From contig NZ_QETF01000002.1 in assembly GCF_003129565.1 (NCBI RefSeq), forward strand, positions 62,001-126,000: a stretch of DNA of 64,000 nucleotides. Reading direction: 5' to 3'. Origin of the DNA: Salibaculum griseiflavum. GTDB lineage: Bacteria; Pseudomonadota; Alphaproteobacteria; Rhodobacterales; Rhodobacteraceae. A program made the translations under genes and the position numbers. The stretch's first letter is position 1, and each line of letters starts with the position of its first letter. Below, in pieces: positions 1 through 8,883 of this stretch. The notes below the pieces were generated by a model that was not told the origin of the DNA, searched no databases, and saw only the letters and a list, made by a program, of their open reading frames with translations.

Positions 1-802
1 GCCAGATCTCCAACGAGATGGGCTGCGGCCCGGTCGCGTTCACCACTTCTACCATATCGGCAAAGCTGTAAACCGGCGTCCCGTTCATCGACAGCACGAG
101 GTCTCCGATCCGAAGCCCGGCATCGTCAGCGGCCGAGCGCGGCGTGATCGACTGCACCAGCGACGGCGTGGGGTGCGGGCCGGGGACCGTCATGCGGGTG
201 CCGTCACGCTCGATCTCGTAATCGAGCTCCGCCACCGATGGCAGCTGACCGAGCGCGTCCCGGAAGCCTTCGGGGAAATCCAGCGCCACACCCTCGACCC
301 GCAGGATCGTGTCGCCGGCCTGCAATTCGAGGGCGCGGTTTTCGGGCCAGTCGGGCAGCTCGGAGACCGTCAGCGGTTTGAGTGGCTGACCCAGGGTCAC
401 CAGCAGCGCGGCAAAAACCAGCATGGACAGGATGAAATTGAAGATCGGGCCTGCGGCCACGGTCGCCGCCCGCGCCCAGAGCGGCGCGCCCAGCATCGTA
501 TTTCGCGCCTTCTCTGTCTCGCCATCACCGCCGACGCTGGCAGCGTTGCCATCGCCCAGGAACTTGACGAAACCGCCCAGCGGAAAGGCCGCGACCTGCC
601 AGCGTGTGCCGCGTCGATCCATCCGAGACCACAGCACCGGGCCGAACCCGATGGAAAACACCTCGGCGTCGATGCCGGACCAGCGGCCAACGATGTAGTG
701 ACCGTATTCATGGATCGCCACGATGATCGAGAGGGCCAGGACAAAGGCCCCGATGGTTAGGATTGGACTGCCGAAATTCGGGATGAAATTGATGAAATCC
801 AA
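1..802 (-). CDS. rseP: RIP metalloprotease RseP, partial (3' end outside window)
   Basis: Site-2 intramembrane zinc protease that cleaves membrane-bound anti-sigma factors in the envelope stress response. The visible part is the N-terminal 267 residues. It has a first membrane helix carrying the zinc-binding motif HEYGH, followed by the GGFVKFLGDG stretch, a second hydrophobic segment (about residues 106-126) and the PDZ region (GDTILRVEGV, then LRIGDLVLSMNG). The reading frame leaves the window at position 1. The start is taken as TTG at 800-802, because the family begins only a few residues before this point and no ATG lies in frame nearby. It follows dxr by 3 bases, so the two are probably translationally coupled. 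It is the last visible gene of the pyrH-frr-uppS-cdsA-dxr cluster. Confidence 0.93.
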   Translation of the reverse strand, partial: MDFINFIPNFGSPILTIGAFVLALSIIVAIHEYGHYIVGRWSGIDAEVFSIGFGPVLWSRMDRRGTRWQVAAFPLGGFVKFLGDGNAASVGGDGETEKARNTMLGAPLWARAATVAAGPIFNFILSMLVFAALLVTLGQPLKPLTVSELPDWPENRALELQAGDTILRVEGVALDFPEGFRDALGQLPSVAELDYEIERDGTRMTVPGPHPTPSLVQSITPRSAADDAGLRIGDLVLSMNGTPVYSFADMVEVVNATGPQPISLEIW

Positions 803-805
803 GGT

Positions 806-1978
806 TCAGGCTCTTTTCTGCTCGATCCACGTGCGCGCGCTGCGTCGGGCCAGCGCATCGGTGTGCTGGACGCTATCTAGGGTAATCGTGTCATTTTGCA
901 GCCCCTGGCGGGACAAAGTGTCGTCAAGCACCGCCTCGACGACGCGCGCCATGTCGAGAAACCCGATCTCGCCCGCGATGAACCCATCAAGGGCCGCTTC
1001 TTTCGCGGCCGTGAAGGCCGCCCCGGCCAGACCGCCCTGCTCCATGACCCGCCGGGCCAGCGCCAGCGCCGGGTACCGGTCGGGACAGGCCGCGCGGAAA
1101 TTCAGCTGCCCGATCCGGGCCAGGTCCAGCCGCTCGACCGGAACCGACCCGCGATGGGGCCAATGCAGCGCATAGCCGATCGCATGGCGCATGTCCGGCG
1201 GGCCGACATGGGCCATGAGCGCCCCATCGGTGAAACCGACCAGGGCGTGCACAAGGCTCTCGGGGTGGATGATGGCCTCGATCCGGTCCGGCGCGATGCC
1301 AAAGAATTCATGGGTTTCAATCAGTTCCATGGCCTTGTTGAACATCGACGCGCTGTCGATTGTAATCCGCTGGCCCATGTCCCAATTGGGATGGGACGAG
1401 GCCTCGGCCACGGTGACATGGGCCAGATCGTCCAGCGGGCGGTCGCGGAAGGCGCCGCCGCTCGCGGTGATGATGACCCGTTCGACCGTATCGGCCTCCT
1501 CGCCCACGAGGGCCTGGAAAATCGCGGAATGCTCGCTGTCCACCGGCAAGACCGTGGCACCGTATTTCGCCGCCTGCCCCAGCAGGAGCGGCCCGGCAGT
1601 GACCAGAGATTCCTTGTTGGCCAGCGCCAGTGTGTTGCCCTGCTTCAGGGCCTCCAGCCCCGGTGGCAAGCCAGCGGCACCGACGATCGCCGACATTGTC
1701 CAGTCGGCCGGGCGCGCCGCGGCGGCGATGATCGCCTCTGGCCCGGCGGCAGCCTCGACCCCGGACCCGGCGAGCGCCGCGCGCAGATCATCCAGCCGGG
1801 CCGGATCCGCTGTCACCGCGATCTCCGCCCCGACCGCGATGGCGTCACCGGCCAGTTGCGCGATATTCTGCCCGCCGGTCAGCGCCACGACGCGATAGGC
1901 GTCGGGCGTGCGACGGATCAGATCAAGGGTCGATTGCCCGATCGACCCTGTCGCCCCCAGAATGCTGACGGTTCTCAA
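806..1978 (-). CDS. dxr: 1-deoxy-D-xylulose 5-phosphate reductoisomerase (IspC)
   Basis: Converts DXP to 2-C-methyl-D-erythritol 4-phosphate with NADPH, the committed step of the non-mevalonate isoprenoid pathway in the cytoplasm. The 390-residue length is normal. It begins with the NADPH-binding motif GATGSIGQSTLDLI and has the substrate and metal-binding segments LANKESLVTAG, PVDSEHSAIFQ and SGGAFRD. The start codon is TTG at 1976-1978, since the Rossmann strand follows immediately and no upstream codon is available. This TTG overlaps the cdsA stop as TTGA, which points to coupled translation. The other pathway gene in the window is ispG at 47.3-48.5 kb, and the product feeds undecaprenyl phosphate made by UppS in the same cluster. 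Confidence 0.97.
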   Translation of the reverse strand: MRTVSILGATGSIGQSTLDLIRRTPDAYRVVALTGGQNIAQLAGDAIAVGAEIAVTADPARLDDLRAALAGSGVEAAAGPEAIIAAAARPADWTMSAIVGAAGLPPGLEALKQGNTLALANKESLVTAGPLLLGQAAKYGATVLPVDSEHSAIFQALVGEEADTVERVIITASGGAFRDRPLDDLAHVTVAEASSHPNWDMGQRITIDSASMFNKAMELIETHEFFGIAPDRIEAIIHPESLVHALVGFTDGALMAHVGPPDMRHAIGYALHWPHRGSVPVERLDLARIGQLNFRAACPDRYPALALARRVMEQGGLAGAAFTAAKEAALDGFIAGEIGFLDMARVVEAVLDDTLSRQGLQNDTITLDSVQHTDALARRSARTWIEQKRA

Positions 1979-2787
1979 AAATCCACCCCGGGCACGTTCA
2001 ACACCTCGGCGACCAGCAAGAGCGCCAGCGCCGCGCCCAGAAGCGCGTCGAACCGGTCGAACAACCCGCCATGGCCGGGGATCAGGGCAGAGCTGTCCTT
2101 GACCCCCTGGCGGCGCTTGAAGGCGCTTTCCGCGATATCGCCCATTTGCCCGGCAAAGCTGAGCAGGACCGACATCGCGACCACGACCCAGCCGGCATTT
2201 GTAAAGGCCGCGAAAATCGCACCGACCAACGCCGCGGCGATCCAGCCCGCGGCGGTGCCCGACCAGGTCTTCTTGGGGCTGACCGCAGGCCAGAACTTCG
2301 GCCCGCCCAGGGCCTTGCCCGCGAAATACCCGGCGATATCGGTGACAACCACGAGGCTCACCAGCCAGATCAACCAGGTGAATCCGTAGTCCAACCGGAA
2401 ATGGACCAGACCCCAGCCCGCCACCTGGATGGCAAGCGCGAAGATGGCAAAGGTCAGACGTTCGCGCTTGAGCACAAGAAGCCCCACAACGGGTGCAATC
2501 AAGAAGAGCAGAAGAAATTCTCGGGTCGCCGGCCCATCAAAAACCTGTGCCGACAGGACAGACGCCACACCGGCGGCGATCAGCATGCCAGAGACCGGAG
2601 AGGTTCCGCGGATCATGATCCAGCATTCCCAGACCATGACGGCGGTCACGAAGACCACCAGCATCTGGAACCAGACGCCGCCCAGCACGATCGCCCCGAT
2701 GCCGACAACAGCCATCGCCACGCCGGACCAGACGCGGGCCGACAGGTCGCCCCATTTGCCGGACATGTCGGGCGGTGTCACTTGCAT
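1975..2787 (-). CDS. cdsA: Phosphatidate cytidylyltransferase
   Basis: Makes CDP-diacylglycerol from phosphatidate and CTP in the inner membrane, the branch point to all phospholipids. The 270-residue protein has about eight hydrophobic segments. Near its C-terminus is the family signature: SVLLSFAGQMGDIAESAFKRRQGVKDSS, given here only in part as GQMGDIAESAFKRRQGVKDS, followed by IPGHGGLFDRFD, which holds the metal-binding acidic residues. The start is ATG at 2785-2787; a second ATG seven codons in is possible. It lies 4 bases after uppS and overlaps dxr by 4 bases, so it sits inside a tightly packed operon. Confidence 0.95.
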   Translation of the reverse strand: MQVTPPDMSGKWGDLSARVWSGVAMAVVGIGAIVLGGVWFQMLVVFVTAVMVWECWIMIRGTSPVSGMLIAAGVASVLSAQVFDGPATREFLLLFLIAPVVGLLVLKRERLTFAIFALAIQVAGWGLVHFRLDYGFTWLIWLVSLVVVTDIAGYFAGKALGGPKFWPAVSPKKTWSGTAAGWIAAALVGAIFAAFTNAGWVVVAMSVLLSFAGQMGDIAESAFKRRQGVKDSSALIPGHGGLFDRFDALLGAALALLLVAEVLNVPGVDF

Positions 2788-2791
2788 GGTG

Positions 2792-3514
2792 TCAGGCCTT
2801 GACCGCCCCGAAGCGGCGGTCGCGGGTCTTGAATCCGGCCAGAACCCTTGCGAATTCGTCGCGGGTGAAATCGGGCCAGAGCGTGTCGATGAATTCGTAT
2901 TCCGAATAGGCCGATTGCCAGAGCAGGAAATTCGAGATTCGCGCCTCGCCGCTGGTGCGGATCACGAGGTCGGGATCGGGCAGGAAACAGGTATCGAGAT
3001 AGCGCGGCAGGGTCTCGTCGCCGACATCCTTGGGCGAGAGCCGCCCCGAAGCCACGTCATGAGCCAGACGTCGAGTCGCCCGCGCGACCTCGTCACGGCC
3101 GCCGTAGTTGATCGCCACGGTCAGGTGCACGCGGTCATTGTCGGCGGTCATCAGCTCCAACTCGTCCATCAACGCCACAAGCTTGTCATCCAGCCGGACG
3201 CGATCCCCGATGAACCGGACGCGGACACCGTTCTTCAGCAGGTCCTGAGCCTCGCGCTCGATATAGCGGCGAAACAGTTTCATCAGACCGGCCACCTCGG
3301 CCTGGGTGCGTTTCCAGTTCTCGGTCGAGAAGGCGAAGATAGTCAGGTATTTCACCCCGTTGTCGGGGCACGCCTCGACGATCTCGCGGACGCGGCGGGC
3401 GCCGGCCTGGTGGCCGAACAGGCGCGGGCGGCCCCGCATCTGGGCCCAGCGACCATTGCCATCCATGATGACGGCCACATGGCGTGGCCCGTCCGTCTGC
3501 GTGTCACTGGCCAT
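2792..3514 (-). CDS. uppS: Undecaprenyl diphosphate synthase (cis-prenyltransferase)
   Basis: Adds isopentenyl units to farnesyl diphosphate to make the C55 carrier lipid for peptidoglycan synthesis. The protein of 240 residues starts close to the family motif HVAVIMDGNGRWAQ, whose Asp binds magnesium, and ends with the substrate-binding stretch PDLVIRTSGEARISNFLLWQ, where the active-site RxSGE is visible. I chose ATG at 3512-3514 because GGAGG lies 6 bases upstream. The longer frame reaching a GTG at 3574 adds 20 unconserved residues, but that GTG overlaps the frr stop as GTGA, so a coupled longer form cannot be fully excluded. Confidence 0.96.
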   Translation of the reverse strand: MASDTQTDGPRHVAVIMDGNGRWAQMRGRPRLFGHQAGARRVREIVEACPDNGVKYLTIFAFSTENWKRTQAEVAGLMKLFRRYIEREAQDLLKNGVRVRFIGDRVRLDDKLVALMDELELMTADNDRVHLTVAINYGGRDEVARATRRLAHDVASGRLSPKDVGDETLPRYLDTCFLPDPDLVIRTSGEARISNFLLWQSAYSEYEFIDTLWPDFTRDEFARVLAGFKTRDRRFGAVKA

Positions 3515-3570
3515 GTTCGGCCTCCGTTTCCTGAAAAACCCGGTCTTACGCACACCACCCGGCCGGGTGG

Positions 3571-4134
3571 TCACACTTGCATGATTTCCGCCTGCTTGGT
3601 TTCCAGCGCCTCATCGACCTGCTTGATGTAGCTGTCGGTCATCTCCTGGACTTCCTGTTCCCAGAACTTCTGGTCGTCCTCGGACAGGCCGTCGCCCTTG
3701 GCCTTCTTGACCTGGTCCATCCCGTCACGGCGCACGTTGCGGATCGAGACCCGGGCATGTTCGGCATAGGTGCCCGCGACCTTGCTCAGCTCGCGGCGGC
3801 GTTCCTCGTTCAGCTCGGGAATGGGCAGCATGATGATCGTGCCGTTGAGCTGCGGGTTGATGCCCAGCCCGCTTTCGCGGATGGCCTTTTCCACCTTGCC
3901 GACCAGCGACTTGTCCCAGACATTGATGGTGACCATGCGCGGCTCGGGCACGTTGACGGTGCCGACCTGGTTGATCGGCGTCATCTGGCCGTAGGCCTCG
4001 ACCTGGACCGGTTCCAGCATCGAGGAGGAGGCCCGCCCGGTGCGCAAGGAGGCGAACTCGGTGCGCAGGTTGGCAATGGCCCCGTCCATGCGGCGGGCAA
4101 GGTCGTCGGTATCGAGAATGAAATCGTCTGACAT
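3571..4134 (-). CDS. frr: Ribosome recycling factor
   Basis: Splits post-termination ribosomes together with EF-G. The 187-residue length is standard. The sequence shows the family core [14 protein letters not shown] in the first helix, the central domain with [13 protein letters not shown] and [14 protein letters not shown], and the C-terminal helices with [20 protein letters not shown]. It follows pyrH after about 105 bases, the usual pyrH-frr order in bacteria, and leads into uppS. Nothing unusual was seen. Confidence 0.98.
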   Translation of the reverse strand: MSDDFILDTDDLARRMDGAIANLRTEFASLRTGRASSSMLEPVQVEAYGQMTPINQVGTVNVPEPRMVTINVWDKSLVGKVEKAIRESGLGINPQLNGTIIMLPIPELNEERRRELSKVAGTYAEHARVSIRNVRRDGMDQVKKAKGDGLSEDDQKFWEQEVQEMTDSYIKQVDEALETKQAEIMQV

Positions 4135-4239
4135 CTGGCTGCTCTCGGTCTTGAGTTTCGTCCCGCTATACAGGCAATCGCGGGCATTTGTATAGGGAAA
4201 GGCTTGGCAACATCATGCCGTCATTCGGGCGCCGCCGGG

Positions 4240-4965
4240 TCAGCCGCCAACCCTGGTATAGGTGCCCTCGCCGGCCAGGATGCCCCGGAACCCGCCCGGT
4301 TCGTCCAGCGAGAAGACGATGATCGGCAGGTTGTTGTCGCGTGCCAGGGCGATGGCACTGGCATCCATCACACCGAGGTGTTTTTGCAGCACCTCGTCAT
4401 AGGAAACCTCGTCATAACGCTTGGCATCGGGGTATTTCACCGGGTCCTTGTCATAGACCCCGTCCACCTTGGTGCCCTTGAAGATCGCCTCGCAAGCCAT
4501 TTCGTTGGCCCGCAGCGTCGCCGCCGTGTCGGTGGTGAAATAGGGGTTCCCGGTGCCGGCCGCGAAAATGCAGACGCGTTTCTTCTCAAGGTGGCGCACG
4601 GCGCGGCGGCGGATATAGGGCTCGGCCACCTCGTCCATGCGGATGGCGCTGATCACGCGGGTGAAGACGCCCAGCCCCTCCAGCGCGGACTGCATGGCCA
4701 GCGCGTTCATCACCGTGGCCAGCATACCCATGTAGTCGGCCGTGGTGCGTTCCATCCCCTGGGCGCTGCCTTGCAACCCCCTGAAAACATTGCCGCCACC
4801 GATGACCATGCAGATCTCGACGCCCATGTCATGGACGGATTTCACTTCTCGGGCGATACGCTCGACCGTTGGCGGATGCAGGCCATAGGACTGATCGCCC
4901 ATCAATGCCTCACCCGATATCTTCAGAAGAACCCTCTTGAACGCCGTTTTTTCGGTGCCTGACAT
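4240..4965 (-). CDS. pyrH: Uridylate kinase (UMP kinase)
   Basis: Phosphorylates UMP to UDP in pyrimidine nucleotide synthesis. The bacterial enzyme belongs to the amino acid kinase family and is hexameric. The 241-residue protein carries the phosphate-binding start [14 protein letters not shown], the glycine-rich [11 protein letters not shown], the UMP-binding region and the [15 protein letters not shown] loop. A clear AGGGG ribosome site lies just before ATG at 4963-4965. It is the first visible gene of the pyrH-frr-uppS-cdsA-dxr-rseP cluster and is divergent from miaA, with 60 bases between the two starts. Confidence 0.98.
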   Translation of the reverse strand: MSGTEKTAFKRVLLKISGEALMGDQSYGLHPPTVERIAREVKSVHDMGVEICMVIGGGNVFRGLQGSAQGMERTTADYMGMLATVMNALAMQSALEGLGVFTRVISAIRMDEVAEPYIRRRAVRHLEKKRVCIFAAGTGNPYFTTDTAATLRANEMACEAIFKGTKVDGVYDKDPVKYPDAKRYDEVSYDEVLQKHLGVMDASAIALARDNNLPIIVFSLDEPGGFRGILAGEGTYTRVGG

Positions 4966-5025
4966 CGGGTTCCCCTCTTTTGCTTTTCGTCAGCGTCAAA
5001 ATGTCGGAAAAGGCGAACCTGTGCA

Positions 5026-5919
5026 ATGGCAAGCCGGGCAAAAACCGTGATCGACCCGTCAGAAATTCCGCCCGACCGCCCGGTCCTGATCTACGGGCCG
5101 ACGGCGAGCGGGAAATCGGCCCTGGCCTTGCGTATTGCCGAGGCGCAGGGCGGTGTGATCGTGAATGCCGATGCCCTGCAGGTCTACCGGGGCTGGCCGA
5201 TCCTCTCGGCGCAGCCGGATGCCGCCGAACAGGCCCGTGCGCCGCATGCGCTCTACGGGCACCTGCCCTTCGACGCGCCCTATTCCACCGGCGACTGGCT
5301 GCGGGATGTGAAACCCTTTCTGTCGGGCACGGAGCGACCGATCATCGTGGGCGGAACAGGGCTGAATTTCACGGCCCTGACAGAGGGGCTGGCCGATATA
5401 CCGAAAACGCCGCAAGCGATCCGGACCGAAGCTGACGCGATGACGCTGGGCGAGATGATCGTGGCGCTGGATTCCGAGACCCGCGCGGGGCTCGACCTGA
5501 TGAACCGCGCCCGGGTCCAGCGCGCCTGGGAGGTGCAGCGCGCCACCGGGCGGTCGATCCGCGCCTGGCAGGCCGATACGCCGCCGCCGCTCCTGCCGCT
5601 TTCCGAGGCGACGCCACTGGTTCTGGTTCCGGATGTGGACTGGCTCAATACCCGTATCACGCTGCGCTTCGACCAGATGATCGCCTCCGGCGCACTGGAC
5701 GAGGCACGCGCCATGCGCCCGGACTGGGACCCGGCCCTGCAATCTTCGCGCACCATCGGCGCGGCAGAGTTGATTGCTCACCTCGACGGCGACCTTACGC
5801 TGGATGCCGCGCGTGAGGCGGCGGTGATCGCCAGCCGGCAATATGCCAAGCGTCAGCGCACCTGGGCGCGATCGCGCATGGGGGACTGGCGGCGCATCGC
5901 CCTTCCGGACGATAAATAG
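5026..5919 (+). CDS. miaA: tRNA dimethylallyltransferase
   Basis: Transfers a dimethylallyl group to A37 of tRNAs that read UNN codons. The 297-residue protein has the P-loop [17 protein letters not shown] (residues 24-31 form the loop), [18 protein letters not shown] with the catalytic Asp and DxxQxY region, and [18 protein letters not shown]. The C-terminal part with [11 protein letters not shown] matches the family. It is divergent from pyrH. It ends shortly before an intergenic region containing a perfect DnaA-box sequence. Confidence 0.96.
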   Translation: MASRAKTVIDPSEIPPDRPVLIYGPTASGKSALALRIAEAQGGVIVNADALQVYRGWPILSAQPDAAEQARAPHALYGHLPFDAPYSTGDWLRDVKPFLSGTERPIIVGGTGLNFTALTEGLADIPKTPQAIRTEADAMTLGEMIVALDSETRAGLDLMNRARVQRAWEVQRATGRSIRAWQADTPPPLLPLSEATPLVLVPDVDWLNTRITLRFDQMIASGALDEARAMRPDWDPALQSSRTIGAAELIAHLDGDLTLDAAREAAVIASRQYAKRQRTWARSRMGDWRRIALPDDK

Positions 5920-5939
5920 GCCACAGGATGCCCACAGGC

Positions 5940-5948
5940 TTATCCACA
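5940..5948 (+). promoter_or_regulatory. DnaA-box-like site TTATCCACA
   Basis: The nine bases TTATCCACA match the bacterial DnaA-box consensus exactly. Two further CCACAGG words lie in the 20 bases before it (about 5921-5937), giving three CCACAG words in a row between miaA and the AraC-type gene. A single box of this kind can bind DnaA as a regulatory or titration site, but one perfect nonamer can also occur by chance, and the neighbouring genes are not those of an origin. Confidence 0.35.
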
Positions 5949-6035
5949 GCACTTTTTCTTTTTCGATAAATTGTTGTTGTTTTGGGCGGCAACCCGGCTC
6001 ATGATTGTCCTAATCGAACACGTCCGGGGAGTTCC

Positions 6036-6854
6036 ATGCTCAGCGACCGCGCCGACCGACTGGCTCTTTACGCCTTTGGACAGAACAGCCCCGAGAGCAG
6101 ATGGCGCACCGAAGCCATGCGCAGCCATGCCAGCGCCCGCCTGGTGTTCGTGGCCAAGGGCCAGGGCCGGATCACCGTCGCCGGTCTGACCAGCGGTTAT
6201 GGCCCCAACAACCTGATCTTCATCCCCGGCCGCACCATGTATGGCTTCGAGGCGGGCACGACGGTCTTTGGTCAGATCCTCACGATCCCGCCCGCCATGA
6301 CGCCCGAATGGCCCGAGGACAGTTACCACCTGCGCCTGCGCGACGTGGCCGCCCAGAAAGACCTGGCGACTCATTTCGACCATCTGGAGCGCGAATTGCA
6401 ATCGCCCCTGCCCGGCGCCGAACGCGCGGCGCTGCATCACCTGGGGCTTTTGTCGGTGTTCTTCGAACGTCAGTTGGCGCTGCGCGAGGATGAAAGCACC
6501 GACAAGCGTCAGGAGTCCGCATCGGCCCGGCTGGTGGCGGCCTATACGGACCTCATCGAGCGGGACTTCCAAGACCACAAGGGGGTGGCGGACTACGCCG
6601 CCGCATTGGGCGTCACCCCGACCCACCTCACACGTTGCTGCAAACAGACCTGCTCGAAATCGGCGCTGGACCTGCTCAATGATCGCATCCTCTACGAAGC
6701 ACGGGTCCTGCTGCGAGACAGCGACATCCCGGTGCGCGATATTGCGCGCGACCTCGGCTTCGGCTCGGCCGCCTATTTCACCCGTGCCTTCCAGAACCGC
6801 ACCGGAATGACCCCCTCTGCGTTCCGCAAGATGGGCCCGCTGCACGCCGCCTGA
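6036..6854 (+). CDS. AraC-family transcriptional regulator
   Basis: A probable DNA-binding activator or repressor of 272 residues. The N-terminal half (about 1-130) looks like a cupin-type ligand-binding domain, with RLVFVAKGQGRITVAG and FIPGRTMYGFEAG. The last 100 residues form the double helix-turn-helix, including YAAALGVTPTHLTRCCKQT and the conserved ending DIARDLGFGSAAYFTRAFQN. The ATG at 6036 is preferred because GGGGA lies just upstream; the open frame extends 18 codons further but without a good start. It stands directly upstream of, and in the same direction as, a peptide-type ABC transporter operon. Control of that operon is an inference from position only. Confidence 0.9.
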   Translation: MLSDRADRLALYAFGQNSPESRWRTEAMRSHASARLVFVAKGQGRITVAGLTSGYGPNNLIFIPGRTMYGFEAGTTVFGQILTIPPAMTPEWPEDSYHLRLRDVAAQKDLATHFDHLERELQSPLPGAERAALHHLGLLSVFFERQLALREDESTDKRQESASARLVAAYTDLIERDFQDHKGVADYAAALGVTPTHLTRCCKQTCSKSALDLLNDRILYEARVLLRDSDIPVRDIARDLGFGSAAYFTRAFQNRTGMTPSAFRKMGPLHAA

Positions 6855-7118
6855 AACGGGGCCGCGAAGAGACATGACGATACGGAATCACTTCTTCGCC
6901 ATGGCGTCGTTTCTCACTTGATGTCGTTTTCCGATCATGTGAACGTCGCAAATGGACATCGAAATGACGATTGCGGCGATTGACCCCCCGTCAAAAACCG
7001 TGCCGAATGCATGGCGAGAGGGGAGATTTCCGTCTTCATCACTCGGTGGAAAGGGCGGGGGCCGGGTTCGGTCGCGGCCCCGAGCCACTCAAACGAACGT
7101 GTCACAGGGAGAACACGC

Positions 7119-8786
7119 ATGACAAAAATGACACTCACCGGCGCTCCGCTGCATCCCGCGGTCGAGACCTATGTGAAGGACGCCAAAGCCGGCAAGCTGT
7201 CGCGCCGCGAGTTCATGGCCCGCACCACCGCGCTGGGCGTCACATCGGCGGCCGCATACGGTATGCTTGGCCTTGAGCAACCCGCACACGCCGCGGGACA
7301 CGCCCAGCAGGGCGGCACCCTGCGCATGCAAATGGAAGTGCGCGCGCTCAAGGACCCGCGGACCTTCGACTGGTCGCAGATCGCCTTCGTGACGTCCGGC
7401 TGGCTGGAATACCTGGTCGAATACAACAATGACGGTTCCTTCGCGCCCATGTTGCTGGAAAGCTGGGAAGTCAACGATGACGCCACCGTCTACACGCTGA
7501 ACGTCCGCCAGGGCGTGAAGTGGAACAACGGCGACGATTTCACCGCCGAGGACGTCGCGCGCAACATCGTTGGCTGGTGCGACCAAAACGTCGAGGGCAA
7601 CTCGATGGCCGGCCGCTTCGCGTCGCTCATCGACCCGGAAACCGGAACCGCGCTGGACGGCGCCGTCGAAGTTGTCGACAGTCACACGGTTCGCCTGAAC
7701 TCGCCCGTGTCGGACATCACCCTGATCGCCGGCATGTCGGACTACCCGGCGGCCATCGTTCACAGCTCGCACAACCCCGATGACCTGCTGTCGAACCCGG
7801 TCGGCACCGGCTACATGCTGCCTGAAAGCCATGATGTCGGCGTCAAGAGCGTGCTTGTGCGCAACGAGGATCACGAATGGTGGGGATACGCGGCCGGCCG
7901 CGGTGGCTATCTCGATCGGATCGAGTTTGTCGATTACGGCACCGATCCGTCGGCCTGGGTGGCCGCGGCAGCCGCCGACGAGGTGGACATGTTCTATGAA
8001 ACCGTGGGCGATTTCGTCGACGTCATGGACGGTCTCGGCTGGACCCGCTCCGAGGTGGCCTCGGGCGCGACCATCGTGATCCGCCCCAACCAGCTGGCCG
8101 AGGTGAACGGCATGCAGCCCTATGCCGACAAGCGCGTGCGTCAGGCCATCGTCAAGGCCGTCGACAACGCCGTCTGCCTGGAGCTGGGCTATGCCAACCG
8201 CGGCCTCGAAGCGCGCAACCAGCATGTCGGTCCGATGCACCCGGAATTTGCCGACGTGCCGCGCCTGGAATACGACCCCGAGGCTGCCAAGGCCCTGCTG
8301 GACGAGGCCGAGATGGCCGATTTCGAGATGGAAATCGTGTCAATCGACGATGACTGGCGCCGCAACACAACCGATGCCGTCGCAGCCCAGCTGCGCGACG
8401 CCGGCTTCAATGTGAAGCGGACGATCATCCCCGGGTCGACCTTCTGGAACGACTGGACGAAGTATCCGTTCAGCTCGACCAACTGGAACCACCGCCCGCT
8501 GGGCACCCAGATCCTTGGCCTGGCATATCGCTCGGGCGAGGCTTGGAACGAGTTCGGCTGGTCCAACGAGGAGTTCGACGCGCTTCTGACCGAGGCCAAC
8601 TCGATCGCCGATGCAGACGCCCGCCGCGAGGTCATGGCCAAGCTGCAGGCAATCATCACCGAGGAAGCGGTGACGATCCAGCCCTACTGGCGGTCGCTCT
8701 ACCGCCACCACAAGCCCGAGGTGGTCGGCGCGGAAATGCACATCGCCTACCTGCCGCATATCTACAAGTGGGGCTTTGCGGCCTAA
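7119..8786 (+). CDS. ABC transporter substrate-binding protein (family 5, peptide type)
   Basis: Periplasmic binding protein of the SBP_bac_5 family, which binds oligopeptides, nickel or related solutes. The start is ATG at 7119 with GGGAG just before it, giving 555 residues. A twin-arginine signal [19 protein letters not shown] lies near residue 28 after an unusually long leader, and the cleavage site is probably near QPAHAAGHA. The family hallmarks are [35 protein letters not shown], quoted here by its end [14 protein letters not shown], and the region ending [13 protein letters not shown]. The substrate cannot be read from the sequence. It leads the operon of two permeases and a double ATPase. 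Confidence 0.93.
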   Translation: MTKMTLTGAPLHPAVETYVKDAKAGKLSRREFMARTTALGVTSAAAYGMLGLEQPAHAAGHAQQGGTLRMQMEVRALKDPRTFDWSQIAFVTSGWLEYLVEYNNDGSFAPMLLESWEVNDDATVYTLNVRQGVKWNNGDDFTAEDVARNIVGWCDQNVEGNSMAGRFASLIDPETGTALDGAVEVVDSHTVRLNSPVSDITLIAGMSDYPAAIVHSSHNPDDLLSNPVGTGYMLPESHDVGVKSVLVRNEDHEWWGYAAGRGGYLDRIEFVDYGTDPSAWVAAAAADEVDMFYETVGDFVDVMDGLGWTRSEVASGATIVIRPNQLAEVNGMQPYADKRVRQAIVKAVDNAVCLELGYANRGLEARNQHVGPMHPEFADVPRLEYDPEAAKALLDEAEMADFEMEIVSIDDDWRRNTTDAVAAQLRDAGFNVKRTIIPGSTFWNDWTKYPFSSTNWNHRPLGTQILGLAYRSGEAWNEFGWSNEEFDALLTEANSIADADARREVMAKLQAIITEEAVTIQPYWRSLYRHHKPEVVGAEMHIAYLPHIYKWGFAA

Positions 8787-8795
8787 GACGACAGG

Positions 8796-8826
8796 AAGGG
8801 CCGCCCGGCATCGGGCGGCCCTTTTT
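8796..8826 (+). terminator. Intrinsic terminator between binding-protein and permease genes
   Basis: Perfect 11-base-pair GC-rich stem (8796-8806 paired with 8813-8823) with a 6-base loop, running into TTTTT. It sits only 10 bases after the binding-protein stop and before the permease genes. In ABC operons such partial terminators keep the binding protein more abundant than the membrane parts, which is the likely role here. Confidence 0.85.
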
Positions 8827-8883
8827 GACATGAATACAAACAAGCGCGGCAACGCGCGGGACACATAGCCGACAGGGGCGAAC

